NCBI GenBank assembly: GCA_004322045.1
Contig: SCRN01000040.1
Span: forward strand, 62,001-126,000
Source of the DNA: Paraburkholderia sp.
GTDB taxonomy: Bacteria; Pseudomonadota; Gammaproteobacteria; Burkholderiales; Burkholderiaceae
Direction: 5' to 3'
Length of the DNA: 64,000 bases
Below the pieces are notes generated by a model. That model saw only the letters and a list, made by a program, of their open reading frames with translations. It ran no database searches and was not told the DNA's origin. This document shows positions 34,297-42,406 of the stretch, piece by piece. Numbering within the stretch: the first letter of the stretch is position 1; the number at the start of each line of letters is the position of its first letter. The position numbers and the translations under genes are program-made.

Positions 34297-35346
34297 TCAC
34301 TCGCGGCTGTTCGCGAATTGGGCGATCGGATCGTCGCTGGTCGAACTCGGCGCGTTTTGCGTGCGCGGCATCGCTGAAGCCCGCATGATTTGAACGGTCG
34401 ATTCGTGGGGCCCGGGCTGAATCGACAATGCGCCGGCGCGCCTTGCCTGTCGCGCGGCTTGCGCCGCGGCAGGGGGCGGCTCGAACGCGTCTGCTACCGC
34501 ATCGATAGGATCTTCGGCGGCTGGTGCTGGGGTTGGCGCGGCGGCTTGGTGTGTGGCGGCGTTCCCGGCGATCGGCGACGGCGTTGTCGAGCCGATCGAA
34601 GCGGCCTGTGCGGGCGCATCGGATGCTTCAACCGAGGCTGCTCCCGACGCGCCGGCGAGCGTTGGCGGCCGGGCGGCGGTGGCCTGCGTAGCGACACCCG
34701 GCGTAGCGATGGACGCTGTCCCCGTCGCGGCCTCTACCGGGGGCTTCGCTGCCGGCGGCGCTTGCCGCGCCGCCAACCGGGTGGGTGCATCGAATGGCGA
34801 TGGTGGCTCAAGCGGGGCAGCCACGCGCCGAATGCCGTCGAAGCGTTTCGCCCAGTACGGGTTCGTCAAATAATCGAGCCGCACGGTGCCACCCGTCGAC
34901 GGCGCGTTCACGAAGCGCAACTTGCCGACATAGATTCCGACGTGCGAATGCGGCCGGCCCGTCGTATTGAAGAAAATGAGATCGCCCGGCGCAACCTCGT
35001 CGGGCTCGATCGATTCGCCGCGGTGGCTCATGTCGGCCGTCGTCCGCGGTAATTCGACATCGGCTGCGCGCGCAACGACGTAGCGCACGAGCCCGCTGCA
35101 ATCGAAGCCGCTATCGGGCGTGTTGCCGCCCCAGTGATACGGAATGCCGACGAGACTCATCGCTTGAATCGAGATTTCTTCGCGGCCAATGCTGTGATCC
35201 ACGAAGCGGGGCGAGCCCGGCGGCATCGTGCGCAGGGCATTCTCGCCGCGCGACGGCGAGCCGACAGCGCGTGCGGCCTTCGGCGGCGCGCTCGAGCACG
35301 CGGCCAATGACAGCACGACGAGAAGAATTAGCCAGAATCGCAGCAT
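34297..35346 (-). CDS. NlpC/P60 cysteine peptidase lipoprotein with long Ala/Pro tail
   Basis: The product is a 349-residue outer-envelope protein. A signal with lipobox LAAC (Cys17) precedes an NlpC/P60 domain (about residues 53-176) with IPYHWGGNTPDSGFDCSGLV, catalytic Cys83, and HSHVGIYVG, His135. Such enzymes cut peptide stems of peptidoglycan. From about residue 177 to the end the chain is Ala/Pro/Thr-rich and low in complexity, far longer than in compact family members. The tail may cross the periplasm or wall. ATG 35346 is preferred over GTG 35358. Confidence 0.88.
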   Translation of the reverse strand: MLRFWLILLVVLSLAACSSAPPKAARAVGSPSRGENALRTMPPGSPRFVDHSIGREEISIQAMSLVGIPYHWGGNTPDSGFDCSGLVRYVVARAADVELPRTTADMSHRGESIEPDEVAPGDLIFFNTTGRPHSHVGIYVGKLRFVNAPSTGGTVRLDYLTNPYWAKRFDGIRRVAAPLEPPSPFDAPTRLAARQAPPAAKPPVEAATGTASIATPGVATQATAARPPTLAGASGAASVEASDAPAQAASIGSTTPSPIAGNAATHQAAAPTPAPAAEDPIDAVADAFEPPPAAAQAARQARRAGALSIQPGPHESTVQIMRASAMPRTQNAPSSTSDDPIAQFANSRE

Positions 35347-35579
35347 GAGCTCGGACACCGGTGCGGCCGGTGCCAGCTAAGTCCGGTGAGAAGTCAGGTA
35401 AAACGGCGCCACATTAAAGGCACGCCACATTGCACGGCGCGTCGCTTGCGTCACGCTCGCGGGGGCCATTGCGGCCGATAGTAGCCCTGCCGGCGGGCCT
35501 TCGGCAACAACTCTTCATGAATTACTTGAGGTTTTGCGCGCATCCGTTGCCCGACCGATACGCCCGCCGATACCCCGAG

Positions 35580-35606
35580 ACATGCCGGACATGCCGGACA
35601 TGCCGA
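35580..35606. repeat. Three tandem 9-bp repeats (ACATGCCGG)
   Basis: ACATGCCGG occurs at 35580-35588 and 35589-35597, and ACATGCCGA at 35598-35606. The array directly abuts the PhoH terminator and might vary in copy number by slippage. No function is apparent. Confidence 0.7.
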
Positions 35607-35633
35607 AAGAAAACGCCCGGCGAACCGGGCGTT
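35605..35633 (-). terminator. Terminator of the PIN-PhoH gene
   Basis: Stem AACGCCCGG/CCGGGCGTT with a CGAA loop; on the minus strand it is followed by a U-rich run (TTTTCTTT). It lies about 65 bases past the gene end. Confidence 0.8.
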
Positions 35634-35698
35634 AGTGCTACGCAGTGAGAGCAGAACCGCGAGGGGCGATCGTCCAGCGCATCGCGCCCATCACACGA

Positions 35699-37504
35699 TC
35701 ACAGGATGTCGGACGCGTAATCGGCCAGCCGCGAGCGCTCGCCGCGCGCCAGCGTGACATGGCCGCTGTGCGCCCATCCTTTGAAGCGGTCGACCACGTA
35801 GGTGAGCCCCGAACTGCCTTCGGTCAAATACGGCGTATCGATCTGTGCGATGTTGCCGAGGCAGACGATTTTCGTACCGGGGCCCGCGCGCGTGACCAGC
35901 GTCTTCATTTGCTTGGGCGTTAAATTCTGCGCTTCGTCGATGATCAGATATTTGTCGACGAACGTACGCCCACGCATGAAGTTCATGCTCTTGACCTTAA
36001 GACGCGAGCGAATCAGTTCTTGCGTAGCGGCTCGCCCCCACTCGCCTGCGCTGTCGTCGGTCCGTTGCAGCACTTCGAGGTTATCGTCGAACGCACCCAT
36101 CCACGGCTGCATCTTCTCTTCTTCGGTGCCGGGCAGAAAACCGATGTCTTCGCCCACCGGCACCGTCGCGCGCGTGACGATGATCTCGTTGTACCGCTTC
36201 TCGTCGAGCACTTGCGCCAGACCGGCCGCCAGCGCCACGAGCGTCTTGCCGGTGCCCGCTTGCCCAAGCAGCGTCACGAAGTCGATTTCCGGGTTCATGA
36301 GCAGGTTCAACGCGAAGTTCTGCTCGCGGTTGCGCGCCGTAATGCCCCAGACGTTGTTCTTGTTGTGGCTGTAGTCGCGCAGCGTCTGCAGGACGGCCGT
36401 CTTGCCATTCAGTTCGCGCACGATGGCTTGGAACGCAGGCTCGCCCGTCTGCGGTTCCAGATAAAGGAATTCGTTGACGAGCAGCGACGGGCACAGCGGC
36501 CCCGTCACGCGGTAGTAGGTCGTGCCGGTCTTGTTGTCCTGCCAACTTTCCATGCCCTTGGCATGCTTGGTCCAAAAGTCTTGCGGCAGCGGGCGTACGC
36601 CCGAGAACAGCAGATCCTTGTCCTCGAGCACTTGATCGTTGAAGTAGTCCTCGGCCGGCAGACCCAGCGCGTGCGCCTTGATCCGCATGTTGATGTCTTT
36701 CGACACCAGCACGACCTGCCGATCTTCGCGTTCGCGCTGCAGCGCGCGCACGACCCCGAGTATCTGGTTGTCGGCCTTGCCCTGAGGCAGTCCCTCCACG
36801 GGCTCGATGTCGGCGAGCGTCGTTTGAAAATAGAGACGGCCCAGCGCCTCGCGGCTGCCTAGGCGGGCGAGGGGGAGCCCCTCGGTGATGGGGCCCGCGT
36901 TGGCGACGAGCGCATCGAGCGTGCGGCTGACTTGCCGCGCATTGCGCGCGACTTCGGACATGCCTTTCTTGTGGTTATCGAGTTCCTCGAGCGTCATCAT
37001 CGGCAGATAGACGTCGTGTTCCTCGAAACGGAACAGGCTGGTCGGATCATGCATGAGCACGTTCGTGTCGAGCACGAACAGCTTGCGCACTTCGACCTCG
37101 TCCGCGGCGGCTTTACGGCTGCGCGGCTTGGCGGCGGGCGCAGCCTGGGCTTGGGCGGCGGGCGTTGCGGCAGCGGGTGTGGGTGTGCGTGCTTGCACGG
37201 GAGCAGGCGTTGCCGGTTGCAGCAGGGCAGCCGTTTGCTTCGGCTTGCGGCCGCGGCCACCGGGCGCTTGCTCGGCGATTGCGGCGGAGGGTGGCAGCGA
37301 ACGCACCGCGGCGCCCGCATTGGCAGCGGGCCCCATCGGGGCGGCGACCGCAGCGGTGCCGCTCACCGCGTCATATTCGGTCGCTTCTGCTTGCTCCCCA
37401 ATCGTCCCCTGTTTTTTGGCGGTGCGCGCCGGCCTGGCTTTGGCCTTGAATTCGTCGGGCGGCAAAAGACTGCCGAGTTTGCTGGGCGGGGTAGGCAAAG
37501 GCAT
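35699..37504 (-). CDS. PIN domain-PhoH family ATPase
   Basis: The product is a 601-residue fusion. Residues 1-135 are an Ala/Pro-rich low-complexity region. A PIN RNase-like domain follows (about 140-270) with LFVLDTNVLMHDPTSL, MTLEELDNHK and the acidic set of VapC-type nucleases. The PhoH ATPase domain (about 380-600) has Walker A LGQAGTGKTLVALAAGLAQ, TVPVGEDIGFLPG and KYLIIDEAQNLTPKQMKTL. It resembles YlaK/PhoH2-type proteins, proposed RNA helicase-nuclease machines. The N-terminal region is longer than usual. A single-gene unit. Confidence 0.92.
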   Translation of the reverse strand: MPLPTPPSKLGSLLPPDEFKAKARPARTAKKQGTIGEQAEATEYDAVSGTAAVAAPMGPAANAGAAVRSLPPSAAIAEQAPGGRGRKPKQTAALLQPATPAPVQARTPTPAAATPAAQAQAAPAAKPRSRKAAADEVEVRKLFVLDTNVLMHDPTSLFRFEEHDVYLPMMTLEELDNHKKGMSEVARNARQVSRTLDALVANAGPITEGLPLARLGSREALGRLYFQTTLADIEPVEGLPQGKADNQILGVVRALQREREDRQVVLVSKDINMRIKAHALGLPAEDYFNDQVLEDKDLLFSGVRPLPQDFWTKHAKGMESWQDNKTGTTYYRVTGPLCPSLLVNEFLYLEPQTGEPAFQAIVRELNGKTAVLQTLRDYSHNKNNVWGITARNREQNFALNLLMNPEIDFVTLLGQAGTGKTLVALAAGLAQVLDEKRYNEIIVTRATVPVGEDIGFLPGTEEEKMQPWMGAFDDNLEVLQRTDDSAGEWGRAATQELIRSRLKVKSMNFMRGRTFVDKYLIIDEAQNLTPKQMKTLVTRAGPGTKIVCLGNIAQIDTPYLTEGSSGLTYVVDRFKGWAHSGHVTLARGERSRLADYASDIL

Positions 37505-37673
37505 GGTTTCCCTCTAAGAATCGGGTCGCATCTCGTGCGCCGCCAGGTGAAAGGCTGCCCGCGGTCCCGGGCCGGCCTGCTAGCGGCGCGTTTCAGGTTT
37601 CGGTTCGCCGGTTCGCCTAGATTTCGATCAGCTCCTTAGCAAAAGCCGGCGGCCGAACAACCTCTGGCTGCCG

Positions 37674-37718
37674 AAAAACAAAAAAGCCGCCGCTCCTGTT
37701 GCGATGGAGCAAGCGGCT
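37674..37718 (-). terminator. Terminator of the bcp gene
   Basis: On the minus strand the stem AGCCGC/GCGGCT (37685-37690 and 37713-37718), with an inner CTCC/GGAG stem, is followed by a T-rich run with TTTTTT. It ends bcp transcription. The rest of 37505-37836 is the promoter side of the PIN-PhoH gene with no gene seen. Confidence 0.72.
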
Positions 37719-37836
37719 CGATTGCGAGCGTCGCGCGGCGCCTGGCGCATAAAACGTCCGCCATGGCGAGAACGCCGGCGCGGCTGCGGACAAGACGAAG
37801 TGAACGGGAACTCATTGCAATGCAATATAACGCGCG

Positions 37837-38298
37837 TCAAAGTGCTTGTACAGCCTCGAGCGTTTCCTCGACGTGCCCGGGCACCTTCACCCCGCGCCAT
37901 TCGCGCCTGAGCACGCCCTGAGCATCGATCAGGAAGGTGGAACGCTCGATGCCGCGCACTTCCTTGCCATACATCTTTTTCATCTTGATGACGCCGAAGA
38001 GCGAACACAAAGTTTCGTCGGTGTCCGCGATCAGCGGGAACGGCAGTTCGAGTTTAGCCTTGAAATTTTCGTGCGAGCGCAGGCTATCGCGCGACACTCC
38101 GACGATCTCTGCGCCCGCCTTCTGAAATTGCGGGTAGAGGTCGCGAAACTGCAGGCCCTCGGTGGTGCACCCGGGCGTGTTGTCCTTCGGGTAAAAATAC
38201 AGCACCAGCTTTTTGCCACGCAGGCCGGACAGGGTAATCTCGCCGCCGGTCGCGGGAGCCGAGAAATCGGGGATGGGTTGGTCGACTGCAATAGGCAC
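37837..38298 (-). CDS. bcp: Thiol peroxidase Bcp (peroxiredoxin Q)
   Basis: The product is a 153-residue peroxiredoxin that reduces peroxides. The active site is YPKDNTPGCTTEGLQFRD, with the peroxidatic Cys in PGCTTE. The resolving Cys five residues later, as in E. coli Bcp, is absent; a second Cys is in DETLCSLFGV, the alternative position seen in other PrxQ proteins. KKLVLYFYP and STFLIDAQGVLRREW support the fold. It stands upstream of a terminator and is adjacent to, but transcribed separately from, the arn operon by position. Confidence 0.94.
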   Translation of the reverse strand: MPIAVDQPIPDFSAPATGGEITLSGLRGKKLVLYFYPKDNTPGCTTEGLQFRDLYPQFQKAGAEIVGVSRDSLRSHENFKAKLELPFPLIADTDETLCSLFGVIKMKKMYGKEVRGIERSTFLIDAQGVLRREWRGVKVPGHVEETLEAVQAL

Positions 38299-38394
38299 GT
38301 GGTTCTCCTGTTTTTATCGCGCAAATCGTCGAGCGGTTCTACACGGGCCGCACGGCCGGGCAAGCCGCCTATGCGGCGCCAAGCGGCCGGGCGA

Positions 38395-39291
38395 TCAGTC
38401 CGGCTGGACGATCAGCTCGCCCGAACGGCCCGGAATCGCGCCCCAGGTGACAGGGTACGATGGCAGCAGGCTAGGGTCCAGCGCAGCATGGTAATCGCCC
38501 ATCGTCGCGAAGGTGTGACCTTGAGCTTGCCAGCCGGCAAGCAATCGCTCGAAGACGGGGGCGAGCTTTTGTCCTTCGAGCTCGGCATGCAGCGTGAACA
38601 CTTGATCGTGAGCGCTGCGGGCCGTGGCCGCGAGCAGGCGCTCGGCCACGTTCGTTTCATCGCATCCGTCGATGCCCAGCAGTTCGTCCAGCGTGGGTAG
38701 CGTGGTGGGCAGTTGCACGTGCCGAAGCGTTTTGCCATGGACGACGGGACGGTACGGCGAGTGGCCCCGCCCATCGGACGAGTACGCCATGCCCCAAGCG
38801 TCGATCTGTTCGAAAGCGTGCTCGTTCATTTGCCAGCCGGCCGATCCGTGCGTAGCCGGCGGCGCGCCGAAAATATCGGCGAACCGAGCGAAGCTTTTTT
38901 GCATCTGGCCGACGGTCCAGTCGCGCCCGCGCGAGCGGACGTTATCCTGCCAGTAGACGTGGTCCCACGTGTGAATCCCGCATTCGAAGCCCGCTTCGTG
39001 GATCGCGCGCATATCGGCCACGGCGCGACGGCCGATGTCGGGGCCGGGCAGCAGCACGCCGTACATGAGCTGCTTCACGCCGTAATGCTCGAGCACGGAC
39101 GTGCGCGAGACCTTCTTCAGGAACCCGGGCCGCAGCACTCTGCGCAGCGCCCAGCCCGTGTGGTCGGGGCCGAGGCTGAACAGAAAAGTCGCGCGCGCCT
39201 TGAAACGGTCGAGCATGCGCGCGAGATTGGGCACGCCTTCGCGCGTGCCGCGCAGCGTGTCGACGTCGATTTTCAGAACGATGCGGGGCAA
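38395..39291 (-). CDS. arnD: 4-deoxy-4-formamido-L-Ara-phosphoundecaprenol deformylase
   Basis: The product is a 298-residue polysaccharide-deacetylase-fold enzyme that removes the formyl group from the lipid-linked sugar in L-Ara4N synthesis. Seen are the N-terminal metal motif IVLKIDVDTLRGTREGVPNL, with Asp, and the metal ligands CGIHTWDHVYWQDN. THGSAGWQMNEHAFEQ and FTLHAELEGQ follow. It is the last gene of the arn operon (transcribed leftwards), 42 bases after the decarboxylase gene. Its product stays on the cytoplasmic face of the inner membrane. Confidence 0.93.
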   Translation of the reverse strand: MPRIVLKIDVDTLRGTREGVPNLARMLDRFKARATFLFSLGPDHTGWALRRVLRPGFLKKVSRTSVLEHYGVKQLMYGVLLPGPDIGRRAVADMRAIHEAGFECGIHTWDHVYWQDNVRSRGRDWTVGQMQKSFARFADIFGAPPATHGSAGWQMNEHAFEQIDAWGMAYSSDGRGHSPYRPVVHGKTLRHVQLPTTLPTLDELLGIDGCDETNVAERLLAATARSAHDQVFTLHAELEGQKLAPVFERLLAGWQAQGHTFATMGDYHAALDPSLLPSYPVTWGAIPGRSGELIVQPD

Positions 39292-39333
39292 AGACGGGCC
39301 TCGAAATGTTGCGTCGGCGTAGCCGAAGCGAGC

Positions 39334-40410
39334 TTACTGCTGCTCGACGAGCGCGCGGGCATCGGCAACGTGGCCGCGGTACGCTTCGAAGATTTTGCGC
39401 AGGGCGTCGTCGAAGGTGGCCGTGGGCGCCCAGCCGAGTTCCGCCATCGTATTGTCGATCTTCGGCACGCGATTCTGGACGTCCTGATAACCCTTGCCGT
39501 AGTAAGCGCCCGACGACGTTTCGACGAGTTGCACGGCCTTGGCTGAATCTGCGTACTCGGTATATTCGGCTGCGAGCGCCAACATCTTGTGGGCGAGTTC
39601 GCGCACCGAGAAGTTGTTCTTGGGATTGCCGATGTTATAGATCTTCCCCGAGGCGATGCCGTCCTTGTTCTCGATGATCTTCATCAGCGCGCTGATGCCG
39701 TCGTCGATATCCGTGAACGCGCGCTTTTGCGAGCCGCCATCGACGAGACTGATGTTTTCTCCGCGCACGATATGCCCGAGGAACTGCGTCACCACCCGCG
39801 AGCTGCCTTCCTTCGGCGTGTAGATCGAATCGAGGCCCGGCCCGATCCAGTTGAACGGGCGGAACAGCGTGAAATTGAGGCCCTCTTGCATGCCATAGCC
39901 CCAGATCACGCGGTCCATCAACTGCTTCGAGCAGGCGTAGATCCAACGCGGCTTGTTGATCGGGCCATAAGTGAGCGCCGATGCCTCGGGATCGAACTCC
40001 TCGTCGGCGCACATGCCATAGACTTCGGACGTCGACGGAAACACGAGGTGCTTGCGGTACTTGACCGCCGAGCGCACGATCGGCAGGTTCGCTTCGAAAT
40101 CGAGCTCGAACACGCGCAGAGGCTGTTGCACGTAGGTAGCCGGCGTTGCGATTGCGACGAGCGGCAGGATCACGTCGCACTTCTTCACGTGATACTCGAC
40201 CCACTCCTTGTTGATCGTGATGTCGCCTTCGAAGAAGTGCATCCGCTCGTGCTTCGTCAGGTCGCCCAACCGGTCCGTCTGCATATCCATGCCGAACACT
40301 TCCCAGTCGGTCGTCTCGAGGATGCGCTTGGACAAATGGTGGCCGATGAAGCCATTGACGCCGAGAATCAGGACTTTCTTAGCGGAACGTTCGGTTTTGG
40401 CGGAATTCAT
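39334..40410 (-). CDS. UDP-glucuronate decarboxylase/dehydrogenase (ArnA C-terminal domain as a separate protein)
   Basis: The product is a 358-residue short-chain reductase that oxidises and decarboxylates UDP-glucuronic acid to UDP-Ara4O. In E. coli this is the C-terminal half of ArnA. Seen are KVLILGVNGFIGHHLSKRIL for NAD binding, VFPSTSEVYGM and the Tyr-x3-Lys pair in WIYACSKQLMDRV. FRPFNWIGPGLDSI is typical of this branch. It overlaps the formyltransferase gene by ATGA (40407-40410), so the two halves remain translationally coupled. Confidence 0.93.
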   Translation of the reverse strand: MNSAKTERSAKKVLILGVNGFIGHHLSKRILETTDWEVFGMDMQTDRLGDLTKHERMHFFEGDITINKEWVEYHVKKCDVILPLVAIATPATYVQQPLRVFELDFEANLPIVRSAVKYRKHLVFPSTSEVYGMCADEEFDPEASALTYGPINKPRWIYACSKQLMDRVIWGYGMQEGLNFTLFRPFNWIGPGLDSIYTPKEGSSRVVTQFLGHIVRGENISLVDGGSQKRAFTDIDDGISALMKIIENKDGIASGKIYNIGNPKNNFSVRELAHKMLALAAEYTEYADSAKAVQLVETSSGAYYGKGYQDVQNRVPKIDNTMAELGWAPTATFDDALRKIFEAYRGHVADARALVEQQ

Positions 40411-41354
40411 GAATGACGGGAACTGTGAGTGAGCTGGGCGAACTGGGCGGGGGTGACGACGGTTTCTTGCCCGTCGCGCTGATGCCGCAGTTCGAAAATG
40501 GCGATCGCGCGCGCATCGCCGCATACGCCGAAACACGCATTATCGCCTACGTGCAGACCCGGGGGCAAATCGGCCAAATGGGCTTGGGCGATCGTCTCGA
40601 GACTGGCCAGGCGCGCGCGCGCGATGACGAAGCGCTCGCCGGCAATTTCGGTGAACGCACCGGGGTACGGCGGGGCAACCGCGCGCACGAGGTTGTAGAC
40701 CTGCTGCGCGGGCTTGGACCAATCGATACGGCCGTCTTCGGGCTTGCGCCCGCCGAAATAACTGCCGCGCGCGAGATCGTTCGGCAGATGCGGGGCTTCG
40801 CCCGCGAGCAGCGCCGGCAGCACGCGCCAGAGCGTTTGTTCGGCCGCGACCGTGACTTTATCGAACACTTCCTGCGCCGTATCGTCGGGCAGGATCGGCA
40901 CGCTCGTCTGTCCGACGATCGCTCCGGCATCGGGCTTGGGCGCCATTTCATGCAACGTGGCGCCCGTTTCGGTTTCGCCGTTGAGCACGGCCCAGTTCGT
41001 CGGCACACGGCCTCGGTACTTGGGCAGGAGCGAGCCGTGCATGTTGTAGGCGCCCCGCGGCGCGAGCGCCAGCAGCTCCGCCGGCAGCATGTGGCGGTAG
41101 TAGAACGAGAAGATGAAATCGGGCCGGGCGCGGGTGAGCGCCTCGCGCAACGTCGCGCTCGTGGGATCGGCGGGCGTGATCGTCTCGATGCCGTGCTCGG
41201 CGGCAACTTGCGCAACGCTGCCGAACCAGATGCGCTCAGCCGGATTGTCCTCGTGGGTGACGACGAGCGCGACGTCCACCCCGCGCGCAAGCAGCACGCG
41301 CAGACAGCGCACGCCAACGTTGTGGTAGGCGAAGACAACGGCGCGCGCCTTCAT
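40407..41354 (-). CDS. arnA: UDP-Ara4N formyltransferase (ArnA N-terminal domain as a separate protein)
   Basis: The product is a 315-residue formyltransferase using 10-formyl-tetrahydrofolate to formylate UDP-L-Ara4N. The catalytic set is Asn and His in GAYNMHGSLLPKYRGRVPT and Asp in PKPDAGAIVGQT. The C-terminal subdomain has QVYNLVRAVAPPYPGAFTEI. The start MKARAVVFAYHNVG is at 41354, overlapping arnC by ATGA. It stops inside the start of the decarboxylase gene. The two together equal the bifunctional ArnA of enterobacteria in the same order. Confidence 0.93.
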   Translation of the reverse strand: MKARAVVFAYHNVGVRCLRVLLARGVDVALVVTHEDNPAERIWFGSVAQVAAEHGIETITPADPTSATLREALTRARPDFIFSFYYRHMLPAELLALAPRGAYNMHGSLLPKYRGRVPTNWAVLNGETETGATLHEMAPKPDAGAIVGQTSVPILPDDTAQEVFDKVTVAAEQTLWRVLPALLAGEAPHLPNDLARGSYFGGRKPEDGRIDWSKPAQQVYNLVRAVAPPYPGAFTEIAGERFVIARARLASLETIAQAHLADLPPGLHVGDNACFGVCGDARAIAIFELRHQRDGQETVVTPAQFAQLTHSSRHS

Positions 41355-42400
41355 CGGTCTCGCTCCTCGCTCGGCGCGGGCCGCGCCGCCTCTACGTCTC
41401 GCGCCGCCTCTACGTTTCTCGCGGGGACGGGGGGGGCATCGCCGGGACGCGCTTCGAGCACCGTTTGCACGAGATAGCGAGGCCGTGCGCGCACTTGCTG
41501 ATAGATGCGGCCGATGTACTCGCCTAGCAGCCCCAGCGCGAAGATGATGACGCCGAGCATGAAGAACGTGATGGCGAACAGCGTGAACACACCTTGAACC
41601 TCCGCGCCGATGACGAAGCGCCGAATGACGAGCAGCAGAAACAAACCGGCCGATCCCATCGACAAGATTACGCCGATGAACGAAAGCCATTGCAGCGGCA
41701 CGACCGAGAAGCCCGTCACTAGATCGAAGTTCAGCCGGATCAAGCTGTAGAGCGAGTACTTCGATTCGCCTGCGAAGCGCTCTTCGTGCGCGACTTCGAC
41801 TTCGATCGGGTTTTGCGCGAAGGTATAGGCGAGGGCGGGAATGAACGTGTTGACCTCGCCGCATCGATTGATCGTATCGATGATTTGCCGGTTGTAGGCG
41901 CGCAGCATGCAACCCTGGTCCGTCATCTTGATATGCGTGATGCGCTCGCGCAGGCGGTTCATCGCGCGCGACGCTTTGCGCCGCCAGAGCGTGTCCTGGC
42001 GTTGGATGCGGATCGAGCCGACATAGTCGTACCCTTCGCGCATCTTGGCGACCAGCTTGCCGATTTCTTCGGGCGGGTTTTGCAAATCGGCGTCGAGCGT
42101 GAGGACGATATCGCCGCGCGACTCCTCGAAGCCGGCGAGGATCGCCATATGCTGCCCGTAGTTGCCGTTGAGCAGCACGACGCGCGTCGTGTCGGGGCGT
42201 GCCCGGAATTGCTCGGCGAGCATTGCGGCCGATTTGTCGCGGCTGCCGTCGTTGATGAAGATGATCTCGTAGGTCGTGCCGAGCGCATCGAGCGCCGGAT
42301 ACAAACGCGCAAACAGCGCGCGCAGCCCGGCCTCCTCGTTGTAGACGGGGATGACGATCGAGACTTCGGGGTGTGCCGAACGGTGTTCCGGATAGCTCAT
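41351..42400 (-). CDS. arnC: Undecaprenyl-phosphate Ara4FN transferase
   Basis: The product is a 349-residue GT2 enzyme that moves formylated Ara4N to undecaprenyl phosphate. It starts MSYPEHRSAHPEVSIVIPVY and has the DXD region LTLDADLQNPPEEIGKL. HIKMTDQGCMLRAYNRQII is present, with two membrane helices near residues 235-300 (FVIGAEVQGVFTLFAITFF and others). The C-terminus adds about 40 residues with a short duplicated VEAARDVEAAR-like segment, not expected in the family. It overlaps the arnA gene by four bases. Confidence 0.94.
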   Translation of the reverse strand: MSYPEHRSAHPEVSIVIPVYNEEAGLRALFARLYPALDALGTTYEIIFINDGSRDKSAAMLAEQFRARPDTTRVVLLNGNYGQHMAILAGFEESRGDIVLTLDADLQNPPEEIGKLVAKMREGYDYVGSIRIQRQDTLWRRKASRAMNRLRERITHIKMTDQGCMLRAYNRQIIDTINRCGEVNTFIPALAYTFAQNPIEVEVAHEERFAGESKYSLYSLIRLNFDLVTGFSVVPLQWLSFIGVILSMGSAGLFLLLVIRRFVIGAEVQGVFTLFAITFFMLGVIIFALGLLGEYIGRIYQQVRARPRYLVQTVLEARPGDAPPVPARNVEAARDVEAARPAPSEERDR

Positions 42401-42406
42401 GTCCGC

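Larger units (their letters stand above)
35347..35698. other. Intergenic region upstream of the NlpC/P60 gene
   Basis: These bases hold the NlpC/P60 promoter side and the PhoH terminator (35605-35633), with a short triple repeat (35580-35606). No gene is seen. Confidence 0.5.
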
